DNA of 64,000 nucleotides from positions 22,223,292-22,287,291 of the forward strand of contig BTRK01000003.1 in assembly GCA_036245805.1 (NCBI GenBank). The letters run 5' to 3'. Made by a program: the position numbers and the translations under genes. Shown here in pieces: positions 34,812 through 46,664 of this stretch. The DNA is from Pristionchus mayeri. Lineage: Eukaryota > Nematoda > Chromadorea > Rhabditida > Neodiplogasteridae. Position 1 is the first letter of the stretch. The number at the start of each line of letters is the position of its first letter. Below the pieces are notes generated by a model. It saw only the letters and a program-made list of their open reading frames with translations. It ran no database searches and had not been told where the DNA came from.

Positions 34812-37800
34812 ATGGTATCTCAGTACGCGTACGGGGAATGCACACAGCAGAATAGCGGCCAGATGCCGTACTACGCGGCTCCTCGTGGATTCAACACTGT
34901 CGCCGAGCACATCAAAGCAGGCCAAGCTGTCGAGCACATTCCACACCGCCTCTTTGTCGGAGGTTTCGGAGCTCAAGTGAGTACTTCATATTTAACAGCA
35001 ATGGAAATTTAACTAGCTGCCGAACGTGCGTGAAAATGGATGGTAATAGGAAAAATGTGCAACTTTATAATTACGTTTTGTTGTTGTTAAAACACGACAA
35101 TTATTGTTACAGGTAACGGAGAAGGAACTGCGCGAGCACTTTGAGCGCTTCTACACGATCAGAGATGTGAAGGTTATCAAGAATCACGAGGGGATGAGCA
35201 AGGGCTACGGATTCATCACATTCGACACGGAGGAAGAGGCCAAAGCAGTCCAAGCATTAGTGAGCTGCTTATTCATCTTAGTAATCATTCTTGTCTCATC
35301 AACATTCACAGAGCAATGAGAAGCTGACACTGAATGGAAAGAAGCTCAATCTCGGCCCCGCCCTGCGAAAGATGGTCCATTCAAGATACAACAACAGCAG
35401 TAAGCAAAGAATGTTTACGATTTGCAAATCTAATTTATATTTTAATAATTAGAGTGGTTGTTTCAGCGTATGATATGAACGCGATGCCTACCGGACAGTA
35501 CAACGGACAACAGCAGTGTATGCAGTCTCCCACCATGCAATTTACGTACTCGTACGCCTCCCCGCCACAGACGGGAACTCCCTACATGATGGGATACGCG
35601 CCTCAGGGTAAGCCGCTTACTTACATCAACCTTTCATAAGTCATTTCAACATTGACCTCTTCTGACTCTGTGGAATCACTATTCACAGTCCCCGAAGCTT
35701 CTGTGCCGATTCATAGATATTTTTGATGGTGATGACTAGGCAAATACTGAATAAATAATGGGATAAATATGGTGGTAGCACCCGTGACTCAGAGCTGTTC
35801 TCTCCAGGGATGGTGCCCGTCTCCCACTCTCTCTCCACTGGCGATGACTCGTCGCAGTCGATGGAGAAGAGTGGAGGGGAGAAGCAGCTGCAGCAGATGC
35901 AGCACGTGCAGCAGCCACCCTCCCTCCTTCTGCAGCCAGGAGTGCAGAATACTCCCCAGACACTCTACTCCTACTACGTGCCCCCTCCCACACCCGTGAG
36001 TGAAGCAGAGCATCGATGGATGGGGAAGGGATATTCCAGATGACTCCGACCTTCCGTGCCTTCCCCTATGCACCTCTCTACGGACCTCCCCAGACGCCCC
36101 AGATGATTGTCGACGGCGCTGCTCTCTACCCTCAGGTACGGTAAAGCATTCGTGTACTGTACCTTGATAAGGCATACCACTAAAGATGATGTTACTTGGG
36201 ACTTCCTAATAGAAATAGATCCCCTTCTCAATATTGTGGAATAGTTCTATTCTGGAGGGGGATCATAGGAGGGAAGGGAGCATTCATCTCCACTTTCACT
36301 AGCTGTTTCGTGATAGTTGTGTGCAAGGAGAGAATGATGGTGACGTCGGATCGACTTCCATCTGCTGTCTTTCTTCCATCGCCCCTCTCATGCTCATTTA
36401 TAGAACGAGATCTCGCGTGTCCCTCACTCCGAGACACTTTTGTTCCCTTCGAAAGGACGACGATATGAATAGAGAAAAGTGTGGAAGTGCAGCAGCAGAA
36501 GACACAATTAGTGAAGGGGCCCTGCAGCATACTCTATTCGCTCGCCCCCTCCCCCCATTCATCCTTCCGTGTTTTAGAATGGGAGTGAATGGAAGAGAAG
36601 TAGAGAAGGTGTGCAATTGGGGAAGAACACTGATGCATCTGTCCTTTCACCTAATCCCCTGTTCTGGAGTAATGCACTTCCATCCACCCCCCCCCTCGTC
36701 TAACCCAGTTGGTAGTATTAAATGGCCAGCTCATCCCCATAAGTGACGAGGATGACTCGTGTGGAACGCCCTTTGCAAAGGAATGGAATGAGTTATTCAT
36801 GAGACGAGTCTGCATCTCTTTCGAAGATTGAGTTGTGCAGGGCAACAGTCTAACAGAGTTAATTATCAATGGAGCAATCAGGTCTCGTCCAATATTACTC
36901 CCTTTGAGCTTGCTTTTTTTCATTGGTTACCTGAGGAGACTTTCTAGAATAAACAAGCGAGCATGCTTGTTGATGGAAGCCTAAGAAGTTAGTAGAAATT
37001 ATAGATGAGAGAGATGGCGACAGGAATCCAAATGAAATGAGTATGCGGTGGTGAGACCCGAATAAGCATCACAAACTTCTGTTGGAGTAGTCACTAGGAG
37101 GGAATGGGAATGGATGATGCCCTCTCCGTTCAGCAGATGATGTCTCCTCCGATGATGTTCTCCTACTACCCTCCCACTCCCTCGATGGACGCCTCCTTCC
37201 CTGGCCAGTCCCCTGCAGCACCTCCAGTCGATGGACCCCCTCCCCAGACCCTCCTGCAGCAGCTGCAGCAGCACTATCCACCATTGAGAGAGGAGGAGGG
37301 AGGGGAACTGGACGGGCAGAATGATCACGTAAGCAATCATCATTTTTAGGGAAGGATGATTTATTGTTGCAAGTTTATTGCTTCTCGTATGAAGTGAATG
37401 AAGATTTATCAGAAGATGTTGCTCTTAAGATCTTTTGCAGACTGGGATGGGATCTATTCCGAAGCAAGTGGAGACTTCGATGGGAGACATCCGATTGAGT
37501 TACGCCACCATCGCTGCCAAATTAAAGGTGAGCAGAGGAAGACATCACCCCCCCCCCCCCCCACTTTAAGCACTAATTGTGAGAAGAGTAGTAGGTTGGT
37601 GGGATGCGGAATGTGTGCAGTTCTCTAGTCTAGACCCTGAATGAACCCTTGCTATTCCCTTGAAGAGAGTTAGTGTTTGAGGATGGCTGGCAAGTGAGCG
37701 GTGCAGTGGAGGAGAGGGGAGGGGGGGGGGGCAGGAGTGGCCTCTCTCAGTCCTCCACTTGTGTCTATTTCCATTCGGTCGTCGACTCTCCCCTTCCCCT

Positions 37801-38708
37801 CCTCTCTCTCACTCACTGCCTTTCATGTTTGTTCTAGTCTTGAAATGAGACGTCGATCGTGTGTGCAAAAAGTGAAGCTGCTGACGACACAAAGGGCAGA
37901 CGAAGAGAGGAGACAAGGGGGGGGGGAGAACTACTGTAGAACTACTGAAGGAGGGAGGGACTGATTGGGGGTGCTGGATGCATCGACAGAAGAGAGTAGA
38001 CGAATCACAGAATGGCGAGATAAAGGGAAATAGCGAGAAAGAGAAGCAGACTGGAACAAGGGGGCGTCATTTATTGATGGCGTATATTTGATTCAATTGA
38101 TTGCAGAGTCAAGAGGTGGCTGCAGCGAAAGAAGTGGAGCAGATATCGACGCAGATGGGATCGATGAAGATGAACGGAGCGGGCGGAGATTACAGTAAGC
38201 TGGATTTATTGATTGATTGAATTTGTAGTATTAGTTAATTGCGGCGATCTTTGGTAACAACATATTTGGGGACTAATAAGTGAAGTGACCGTTAGGAAGG
38301 AAACTTAGAGAGGGGAAGAATCGCGCAGGGTACGAAATCGCAGAGTTTGATAATGCAAGCTCAGTGAGCACAACAGTCGATTAACCAAGCAGGAAGCTAT
38401 TTACTAGCGCTATTATTTCCCACATTACAATCGGATTCGGAAATTGTGGTCGAGATTTCCGTTGTTGTTGTTGTAGCTGCTGCCGTCGTAGAAAAAAATT
38501 ACGTAGTTAATTTGTAATCGAATACGATCTCTTGTCCACCAACACATTCCTTATTCTACCTGTTGGTTCTATCGGAAGACTGTCCTTGTCTTTCGTAGGT
38601 GGACACGATGGATAACTAAGGGCGAGGGCTATCCCATCTCTTCATTAGATTGTTTCTCCCATCATTTCAGCTGCCACGACTAAGAACGGAGTTCATCCAC
38701 GTGTCTAA
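34812..38708 (+). CDS. daz-1: DAZ-family germline RNA-binding protein DAZ-1
   Basis: Ten exons encode about 425 aa. The single RRM lies at residues 46-130: RNP2 is LFVGGF and RNP1 is KGYGFITF. The stretch TEKELREHFERFYTIRDVKV and the end LNGKKLNLGPALRK are diagnostic of the DAZ/BOULE family. The rest is Gln/Pro/Met/Tyr-rich with repeated Tyr-Pro segments (TYSYASPPQTGTPYM, LYSYYVPPPTP, FSYYPPTPSMDASF) and Gln runs (LLQQLQQHYPP), typical of disordered translation regulators. It ends NGVHPRV with TAA at 38706-38708. DAZ proteins bind 3' UTRs and promote germ-cell translation; in C. elegans daz-1 is needed for oogenesis. The ATG at 34812 is the first in the RRM frame. A longer ATG at 34774 is in another frame. 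Confidence 0.93.
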
Positions 38709-40554
38709 GATGACGACGAGAACGAAAATACAGATGACAACGAGCAAATTCTCCCCTCCCGACCCGTCTACCCGCTTCAATCCCCTCCCCTTCTTTCCCC
38801 TCTCCCGATGATCTACCCTGACTCCGCCCCTTGCCTGCCTCTGCCACTGCTTGAGGCACGCCTCCTACCTTCCCAGTCCTTCCATATCCTCCCATTAGAC
38901 ACTCTTGGTACAGTCATCCCCTCTATCCCATTCCTCCCATTCCTCTCATCATTTCATTCTGAGGACTTGTGTTGATAATCTCATTACCTGTGATCGATGA
39001 GTTCACTCCATCCTCCCATTGCCCTCCCAAAATTATCCCGTACTCGAAATTATAAGATGTGACCAGAGTATTTACTTTACTTCATTTTCTTCCTTTTTTC
39101 ATTTTCTTGTCAGACTCCTTTAGACTATTCTACCCATTAGGGCCTACCGTATCTCGGCCCTACACCCCTCATACCTTTGACATAATCTATAGATGTGGAT
39201 CAAAAATCAATTAATCAATCGATATAACTCGAATACTCAATTGCTGAATAGTTGGTTAGATGGCGTTGATGCGGGGGATGACAACGAGGTCGTCCCCAGA
39301 CAATTGTAGTCATCTCATGTTAATAGAACGAACTAGAACCTATGACAGCCACCCCCTTACATCGACTATATCATATCATTCCACTGTCCGTTCATTCATG
39401 TCTTATTCCTCTATCATTTCACACATTTCATCTTCGTAATACGATGGTCCCTACCGTAGTCTTAGAGATGTGCCCTATCTCTAGATGAGGTTGCACATTG
39501 TTCCCCTCGAAAGAGACTAAGCATCTCTTTATTGTGTTCCCTCCTGATCTCTATCCTATGGTAATCTCATTGAGGGGTATATCGTACTCCCATTCTATTG
39601 ATATTTGATCTTTCATGTTTACACATGATTACCCCGCATCTGTCTGTACAATGTATGTCTTCCCCATCAATGGTCTCACACTCTGGCTCAATACACTCAC
39701 CGTGTTTTACCGTACCCTGGTGTAATCAATTAGGATATATTTAATTCCTAATCAATCAATAATCGATCTCCCTCTTACTCATCTGAACACGATTGAGTGT
39801 CTCCCTATGTGTGATGTAATATTGTCCGTGTCTACGAACTTGCTAATAAAGAGAGTGAGGGAGCAATCCAAACAGTTTGGAGTGAGTCAGTAGTGAGAGG
39901 AAATGAAGTAGAGCTCTTCTCTCCCACGCCTTTCTCCCCTTCTTTATAACCTGGTCTTGTGAATCATGAGATGCTCGGAACTCAATTCCTTCTGCTCTTC
40001 CACAGTGCAATACTTCGCAACTCTCTCCTTGCAGTATTCTTCCGTTCCCTCTGCCGTCACCCTTCCCCCTCTCCCTCTAAACACGTTCCCGGAGGAGCAT
40101 TCCTGCGTGGGTGTTCCAAGCTGCAACTGATAACTCTCCCAAACTGCCCTCCTCCCGTCACTGTCCCCCCCTCCCCCCTCTGTAGACACCGTCGACACTG
40201 TTCCCACTTGTTCCACTCTCCATTTCACGTCATAATACGAGGGAGTGAGACAGACCGTTCCCCCTTGATTCCCCTTACTGTTCTCCTATGTTCGACAGTC
40301 GTTCGTTGCCTACATCACACTCTCCACTTTCTCATTATTCTTCTTTCGTCATCAATTCATCAGAGTCGTTCTAGATTCCAGCTCATTCACTGTGCTAACT
40401 GATTTCCCCTGACACTCCCGCCACTTTGGTTCTCATCCTTCTGTCGCCATCAAGCACTTTCTTCTCATTTCCGTTCCATTTTCCTTCGTGGTTCGTCCTA
40501 CCGTGTCCCTACCGTACTCCCACCGTACTCCTCCTACAGTACCTTTGCAGTGTC
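38709..40554. other. daz-1 downstream region / intergenic
   Basis: This 1.8-kb stretch probably includes a long daz-1 3' UTR: it is T/C-rich with several short poly-U-like runs, and TAATAAAGAG at about 39842 is a possible cleavage signal. Short TACCGTA motifs occur at several points. Antisense frames at 39944-40228 are low-complexity. Three TACCGTA/TACAGTA-type motifs sit just upstream of the next start codon. Confidence 0.4.
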
Positions 40555-42315
40555 ATGCGCATGCAATGGTGTATTTGCATCCTTCTCCTGCTGACTCTCT
40601 CTCAAGTTCTGCCAGCAGAGTCTCGAGTGTATCTCGTGAGGGCCAAGAATTCAACGAAAACGTGCAAAGTGAGTCTGGAAGACTGCCCATATCCGGTTAC
40701 CCTGCTAATCATCCCTCTCCCCCTGGGGGGGCACTCCCCTGATTGGAATTGCGTCACTCGAAGTGGAGGGAGGACCCGAAGGGGCAATGAGTACCAGTAC
40801 TCTATCCCCATAACAGTACAACAACAGGGTTCTTAAGACCAAGATATTGGGTCGGAGAAAGGAGGAGAGAAGGGATAGGGATCATGAAGTAGACTGTTGA
40901 CGAGTACGGAAACTAATTAGAAGGGCCCGTAGGCTGTGTTGTGACCGAGTCAGGCAAAGAGAAGTTTTCGGGTTCGCTTGTTCACAGAATCCTTCGGAAT
41001 CATTCATGACTACGGGAAAAGATGCGTAGATCAAAGAAGGCTGTTGTCAGGGCTGTTTCTTGGAATGAGAATCCCTATGGGAATACCGTAGTAGTCTACC
41101 GTATCCTTGATTCCCTGATCGATCGCAGGTCTTCCGTCGTCCGACCCTTCACGAATTGATGGATCGAGTGTGTCTGATGTGCCACGAGATGTTCTCTCAC
41201 GAAATGCCCAACATGCGAAGCGAATGCCGAGCCAACTGCTTCCGTTCCCTACAATTCAAGCAATGCCTCAAGGCGAGTGATCTTTGATCTCTATTCAATT
41301 ACTCACCCGGGAGATACTATCGCTTATCTTTACTCGGCAACAGTTTACAAGGTTGGGTTGGTTGTGGGAGGTGGGAGAGTCGTTGGTTGACGCGTGACTC
41401 CGTCGTGAGACTTCTCTCTGAACTGCTCTCTCCTGCATCTACTACCGACTGTTTTTCGAAGATTCCCACATACTCGCGTGTTGCGACAATGTTTTGACAG
41501 TCGTAACTCGCGGCCCGAAATAACTCCCCCCCCCTCCCCCCCCACCTCAGACCCGCATCTCCAATTAAATCGTAGACTTAAATATGTCTCGAGTATGTTT
41601 CTGCATTGGATGTTCTCTCTGCTGAGAGGGACAGTGACGTGTCTCTCCCTCAATTGCTCGCGCGGGTTAACTGAGAAACCCGAGATGAGGCTGTGCCTGG
41701 AAAGGCAGTTGCTGCGAGATCTTCTCTGACGACACAGGGGTAGAGGAAGGAGGAGGGGGGGGGAGGGGGGAGATGCTCCAGAACACAAACAGAATTGCTG
41801 AAATGCCCACCCCCAGTCTCCACCAGAAGATTGAGTGTGCCTTTGACAGACCTCCCACTGTCATTCCGAACGCGTTAGTCACGCCTGTTATTGTACTTGA
41901 CAGATACAGAAGGAGGAGGAGGAATGGTAGATGGGAAAAGAAGTAGAGATGGACTCCCCCCCCCCTCTCTCCCTGAGTGGGCGAACAGTCTCTGGCAGTC
42001 CTTTGAGTGATCAGTGAGCAACCTCGTGGTTCGACTCATTTGATAATCTTCTGGGAAAAGGCGAGGGAGGCAGAGAATGGTCGGAGTCTCGAAGAGAATA
42101 ACAGTAGCACGTAGGAAGAGAAGGAAATGAGAGAAGAGGGTACTTGAGCAGGGAAGAAAGGAGAAATCGCCAGAGACAGTTACAGAAGGGAGAATTCCTT
42201 CTAAGATGAGGCCATCATTCTAATCCTTCTCTCTCAGGTGTTCATGGCACGAGGAGAACAAGCACCGATCGGGATGAATTCACTCTTGAGTGGAGAGAAC
42301 GAGAACGAAGAGTAG
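40555..42315 (+). CDS. CHH/ITP-superfamily neurohormone precursor, 111 aa
   Basis: Three exons (40555-40668, 41129-41272, 42238-42315) give 111 aa. A signal peptide is evident (MRMQWCICILLLLTLSQVLP, then AES). The mature part has six cysteines spaced C-15-C-2-C-14-C-3-C-8-C. The crustacean hyperglycaemic hormone / ion transport peptide family has C-15-C-2-C-12-C-3-C-8-C, so five of the six cysteine positions match exactly and one loop is two residues longer. Surrounding residues fit as well (DRVCLMC, RSECRANCFRSLQFKQCL). The tail ends NSLLSGENENEE with no amidation glycine, like the long ITP/CHH forms. It is probably secreted from neurons or neurosecretory cells. The second intron has a GC donor (AAG|GCGAGT at 41273). 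Nematode homologues of this superfamily exist; their function is little known. Confidence 0.87.
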
Positions 42316-43217
42316 GGGAAGAGAGTAGAAGATGTTCGTAGTTGAGAGGAGTTCCTCTAGAGATGAGATATCAGCACACTGCTATGTGCCCCCTACTCGC
42401 CCCTATTTGTACATTGTGACTGACTCACTAGTGACCAGCCAGGGCCTCCCCCTCCTCTCCCTGGGGGGGGGGGGGTGACCCTCCAACCACTATCTCATCT
42501 CTGCTGTATCCACGGGTATTCATCGACTGTGATGTCACTTAGCCATGCATTCAATCTCCCCTTCCCTTCCCATTCCTCCGATACAAGGAAACCATTTCAT
42601 CTTTGCCATCTAATAACGATTAATAAAGTATGTTTTTGTTATTGTCTTCCTTCGATTTGCCATGAACAGGGGAAGGTACTGGAAGAGTTCATTGAAGGTG
42701 GGTGAATGGAATGGAATGGAGGGTGATGATTGAACGACGAAAGCAGCACTCTCATCTTTCGTCTGCTCACAAATGATGACAATTCAACACAAGGGGATAA
42801 AAGAAGTGGACCCTCGTCTCATGAGTGAAGTTTGCACGTACACCCATCATCCTCCCTCCTTCCCTCCTTCTCCCTGATTGCTCTCTTGAAGGAAACAGTG
42901 TTGATCTATCGAAGAGATCATTCGAAACGGCGTCCCCAATGGCACTTCTGCTGCATTTCCATCCTTCCTTTGGTGTTTACAATTCCTTCCTTGCCTTCTT
43001 CATTCCTTCTTCCTCCATTCTTCAATCCGATCATTCATTGAGATGTTCTAGCCATTCCATCGTTCACATCAACGAGAGAACGTAGTGATCGAGCAGTTTG
43101 CCCTTCGCCTCTCCTTCTTATCACGTTTCCTTTCCTACGCGCGTGTTCTCTGTGCTCGTGTTTACCCTCTGGTTCTCATCTCAGCAGTTTAGCGAATGGA
43201 AAAAAATTTATTTCAGA
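42316..43217. other. Intergenic region upstream of nit-1
   Basis: Contains a 13-base G run at 42463-42475 and otherwise mixed C/T-rich sequence. No gene model could be supported. The right end holds the candidate trans-splice acceptor for nit-1. Confidence 0.45.
43204..43217 (+). promoter_or_regulatory. Candidate spliced-leader acceptor of nit-1
   Basis: An A/T-rich tract ends TTTATTTCAG|A directly before the ATG at 43218, leaving a one-base 5' UTR. This is the usual layout of a nematode SL trans-splice site. There is no upstream coding exon in a compatible frame. Inference only. Confidence 0.5.
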
Positions 43218-46200
43218 ATGCCCAAGATTGCAGTGGTGCAAGCAGGGAGCAGAGTGTACGACACTCCCGCCACCATCGCCCTGCTAGAGAAGTGAGATCT
43301 TCTTCTAGAGAACGGACTTTCATCGGAAACTTAGAGAGACACTCACTTCTCTCGGCATATTGATAGTTGATCTCTGCTCTGTGTACTCGTCTGCTCTCTC
43401 AATTAGCTCCCCTGCACATTCTCACGTACAATCCCACACTCTCATACACGCAACTGAGAGCGCGCAAAGGTGGAATTACTTAGCAGCAATCTGCAGTCTC
43501 CCCCCCTCCCCCCTCCCCCCCTCTCTCTCCCTCATTCTCCCATGTTTCGCTGATTCCATACAATTGTGGAAGTGTGGGAGAAGTGCGAGACTGGGATGCT
43601 TCACTCTTTCTGGTAGTGTCTACTCTTTCGTAGGGACTACCAGAGACAAGCAAGGTGATGCTTGACGATAACAAGTAATCCACCTGATGTTGAAGGTGTT
43701 TCACAGCTGTTGAGGCAGACGGAGACATCACGTCTGTCTAGTGTTGTGGGGGAGACTGTAGGGTCTCGCTATCGAGAACCGAAAGAACCAGGGAATTTAG
43801 AATTGCTCCTTTTCAGATACGTGCAAGAGGCAGCGAAGAACGGGGCAGATCTCGTGCTTTTCCCCGGTGAGTCCACAGAATTCCTTCCTCCCATCTTTGA
43901 ATGTTGACACAGTGGCTATGGATACTCGTTAAATCGCGCCACTTCAGCCAAAAATGGGGATATGATCTGAGTCGGAATTGGTCTTAAAAGTAGTCTTCAG
44001 AAGCCTTTATCGGTGGATACCCGAAGGGACTCGACTTCGGAGTAGTTCTCGGACTGAGATCCGATGAGGGAAGGAGTGAATATGCAAGGTGAGCAGGAAC
44101 TCTCGTTCTACTTCGTATTTAGATTCACGAGGAAGGGACGAATTGAAAAAGAGACTACCATGAGATTAATCAGGAATGTACCGTGTGTATGCCTGTTGTG
44201 TGCCTTGTGTTGTGTGACTGGTATGGATGTTCTCCTCTTTCAGATACTTCTCTTCCTCGATAACTTCAGAGGGCGAAGAGTCGAAGAGACTCGCCAAGAT
44301 CGCCCACGACAACAGTGAGTAGAGAAGGAGGAGGGAGAAGGCCTTCTCTCCCTCTCTCGGGGAACTCTGGAATAGGAATCCCCGTGACGGTTGTTGATAG
44401 GAATGCCGTCGAGGGGAGAAAGGAATCGAGGCTGAAGTTGACGTCTTCATCTCCCCATTGCAGATATCTGGATAGTGACTGGAGTGGTGGAGAGAGAGGG
44501 ATCGACCCTCTACTGCTCCGTCTTCTTCTACTCTTCACAAGGAAGACTAGAGGTACTCTTCGAGGGAGAGGAAGAGAAGGAGGACTCACTCTCATTCCCT
44601 ACTTCGTTCTCATGTTGATCAGCACCTGCTCTTGTTTTCGTCTCATTCTGTTTATGAATGGGTGTGATTGAGTTCAGCATTAATGCCGTGATTGAGCTGA
44701 TGACGCACGAACTCAATTATTCAGTGGTCAGGCACAAAAATAGTTAAAGGAGGAGTAAAGGAAAAATTAAATTTTTGAATCTTCCATATGCACTGCCTAG
44801 ATCTCCCCAACGATATGAAGATCCGAAATTTTTACATTCATATCTCCATTCCGAACAGCGCTATCGGGAGTTGGCTGCGAGCCAAGTCAGGGAAAGCTCA
44901 GGCAACCAGCGAGAGAGCACGCGACTTGAAGAGAGTTCTCTAGCTAATTGAAACATATTTCAACCGGACACGCGTTTGCTTTTACTCCTCCTTTAAGTAG
45001 CCAAATTACGAGAACGGAATGAATAGATCATTATTTGAACGGGAAAGCAATGAAAAGGGAAGAAAGATCTCTATGTTTGCATCTTACATTCCAAAGTATT
45101 GCGATTCATTGTCGATGGGAGTATCATCATAATCTCTCTTCAGACAGTCCACCGCAAGCTTCTTCCCACTGCGATGGAGAGAGTAGTCTGGGGACAGGGA
45201 GACGGATCGACCATGCCAGTTATCGACTCCCCCCTCGGGAAGATCGGAACTGCCATCTGCTGGGAGAACTACATGCCACTGTACAGAGTGACCCTCTACT
45301 CAAAGGGTCAGACAGACTCCCCAACGGAATGAATGAGCCATTGAGGAATTTGAACTAATCCAGGAGAGAACACTAAATCATCATGGTTTTCCTCAGGGGT
45401 CGAAGTGTATCTGGCGCCCACCGTAGACTGCAGGGATGAGTGGCTGCCCACCATGCAGACAATCGCCCTCGAAGGTACGGTAGGAGTACTGTAGGAGCAA
45501 CTATCGAGTACTGCAGTACGCAATTGTTACCTTTGTCCTTCCGATGCCCTTGGGAGCACTAGAACTATTGTTGTTGTGAAAAACAAGAACACACTAAAGA
45601 AAGAACCAGTTATTTATCTCAATTCATGTAGTGCATTTAGAAAGTGTGCCTGAAACAGGTCAAAAATAAGAGAGTGTGCGAAATTTGTGCGTACTAGACA
45701 GATTATAAATTGGGAAAAAATGTCTCACAAAAAAATTGTGAGTGCTGTCTCTTATCACTGATAAACCGGGAACTATAATACGAGCTGAAGAATGGAAGAA
45801 GTAGCACTTGAACCTGAGCCTTGGTTCTTCTGATCTGCGTCCATCATAATCTCGATGCTGCAGGTCGTTGCTTCGTAGTCTCTGCCTGTCAATTCCTGTG
45901 TGCTTCCGATTTCCCCTCTGATCATGCTGTTCGCAGCAAGTACAAGGACGAAGAGGCGAGAAATGAACTTCATCTATGATCTTATCGGAACTTCCGAAAG
46001 GGTAGTACTTGGATGGGAAGAAAGTATCAGCAGTCATCAATGATCTCTCGCAGGTGCTCATTCGTGGTGGTTCATGTGCAGTGAACCCCCTCGGAAAGGT
46101 GATGCTCACTCCTGATTTCACGAAGGAAGGACTGAGTTACGTCGACATCGATCTCTCACTCATTCCCAAGGTGAGAATCACTTCGTGCATTCCTTCATTT

Positions 46201-46408
46201 CCTCATCCACTCATTCTTCATTAGACACTTCAGAATCAGTAGAAGATTCCTGGAAAGAATCACTAAGAAATGATTCGATATTGCATTTGTTCATTGACCT
46301 CTCCAGGCGCGATTCGATCTCGACCCGGTAGGTCACTACTCCCGTCCTGATGTCTTCCAGTTGAGAGTTAACGAGGATAAAAAGAGTACGGTAGTCTCCG
46401 AGAAGTAA
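43218..46408 (+). CDS. nit-1: Nitrilase NIT-1
   Basis: This is a carbon-nitrogen hydrolase of about 300 aa that converts nitriles to acids (nitrilase branch). The catalytic triad is visible: Glu in [15 protein letters not shown] (joined across an intron), Lys in [20 protein letters not shown] and Cys in [14 protein letters not shown]. The start is [19 protein letters not shown]. Later segments include [37 protein letters not shown] and [18 protein letters not shown]. The C terminus contains [15 protein letters not shown], and the stop is at 46406-46408. About ten exons; the donor after the ASDFPSDHA segment is unclear. FIGGYPKG and GQGDGS place it with true nitrilases, not the NIT2/omega-amidase branch. 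One intron carries a MITE (44743-44997). Confidence 0.92.
44743..44997. mobile_element. MITE, 255 bp, TA-flanked, in nit-1 intron
   Basis: The ends read GTTAAAGGAGGAGTAAA and TTTACTCCTCCTTTAAG, which are inverted copies apart from the first base. TA dinucleotides flank both ends (44741-44742 and 44998-44999). The interior is non-coding. The terminal sequence differs from the 4964/52402 family, so it is a separate family with the same target preference. Confidence 0.85.
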
Positions 46409-46664
46409 TCGATATTCGACAAATTGATAGATGAACTCGCTGATCTCATCCATTCTCTGTTCATTTCATGATGTATACAGTATAAAGGAAACGAATCGAA
46501 AACTGAATCTTCTAGACGGACACTCCATTCATACAGTAGATCACCTCGTATGGACAATGGGGGCAGCGGGAATAAACGGGCAGTTAAGGATGACGAGCCT
46601 AGTTGGACTCGATGCAATCGAGATTCCTTCTGGGAAGGGATCGAGGGAGGAGAGATACAGCCAT

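Noticed and set aside
34774..34980. Earlier ATG for daz-1
   Set aside because: It is in a different frame from the RRM. The ATG at 34812 leads directly into LFVGGF in frame.
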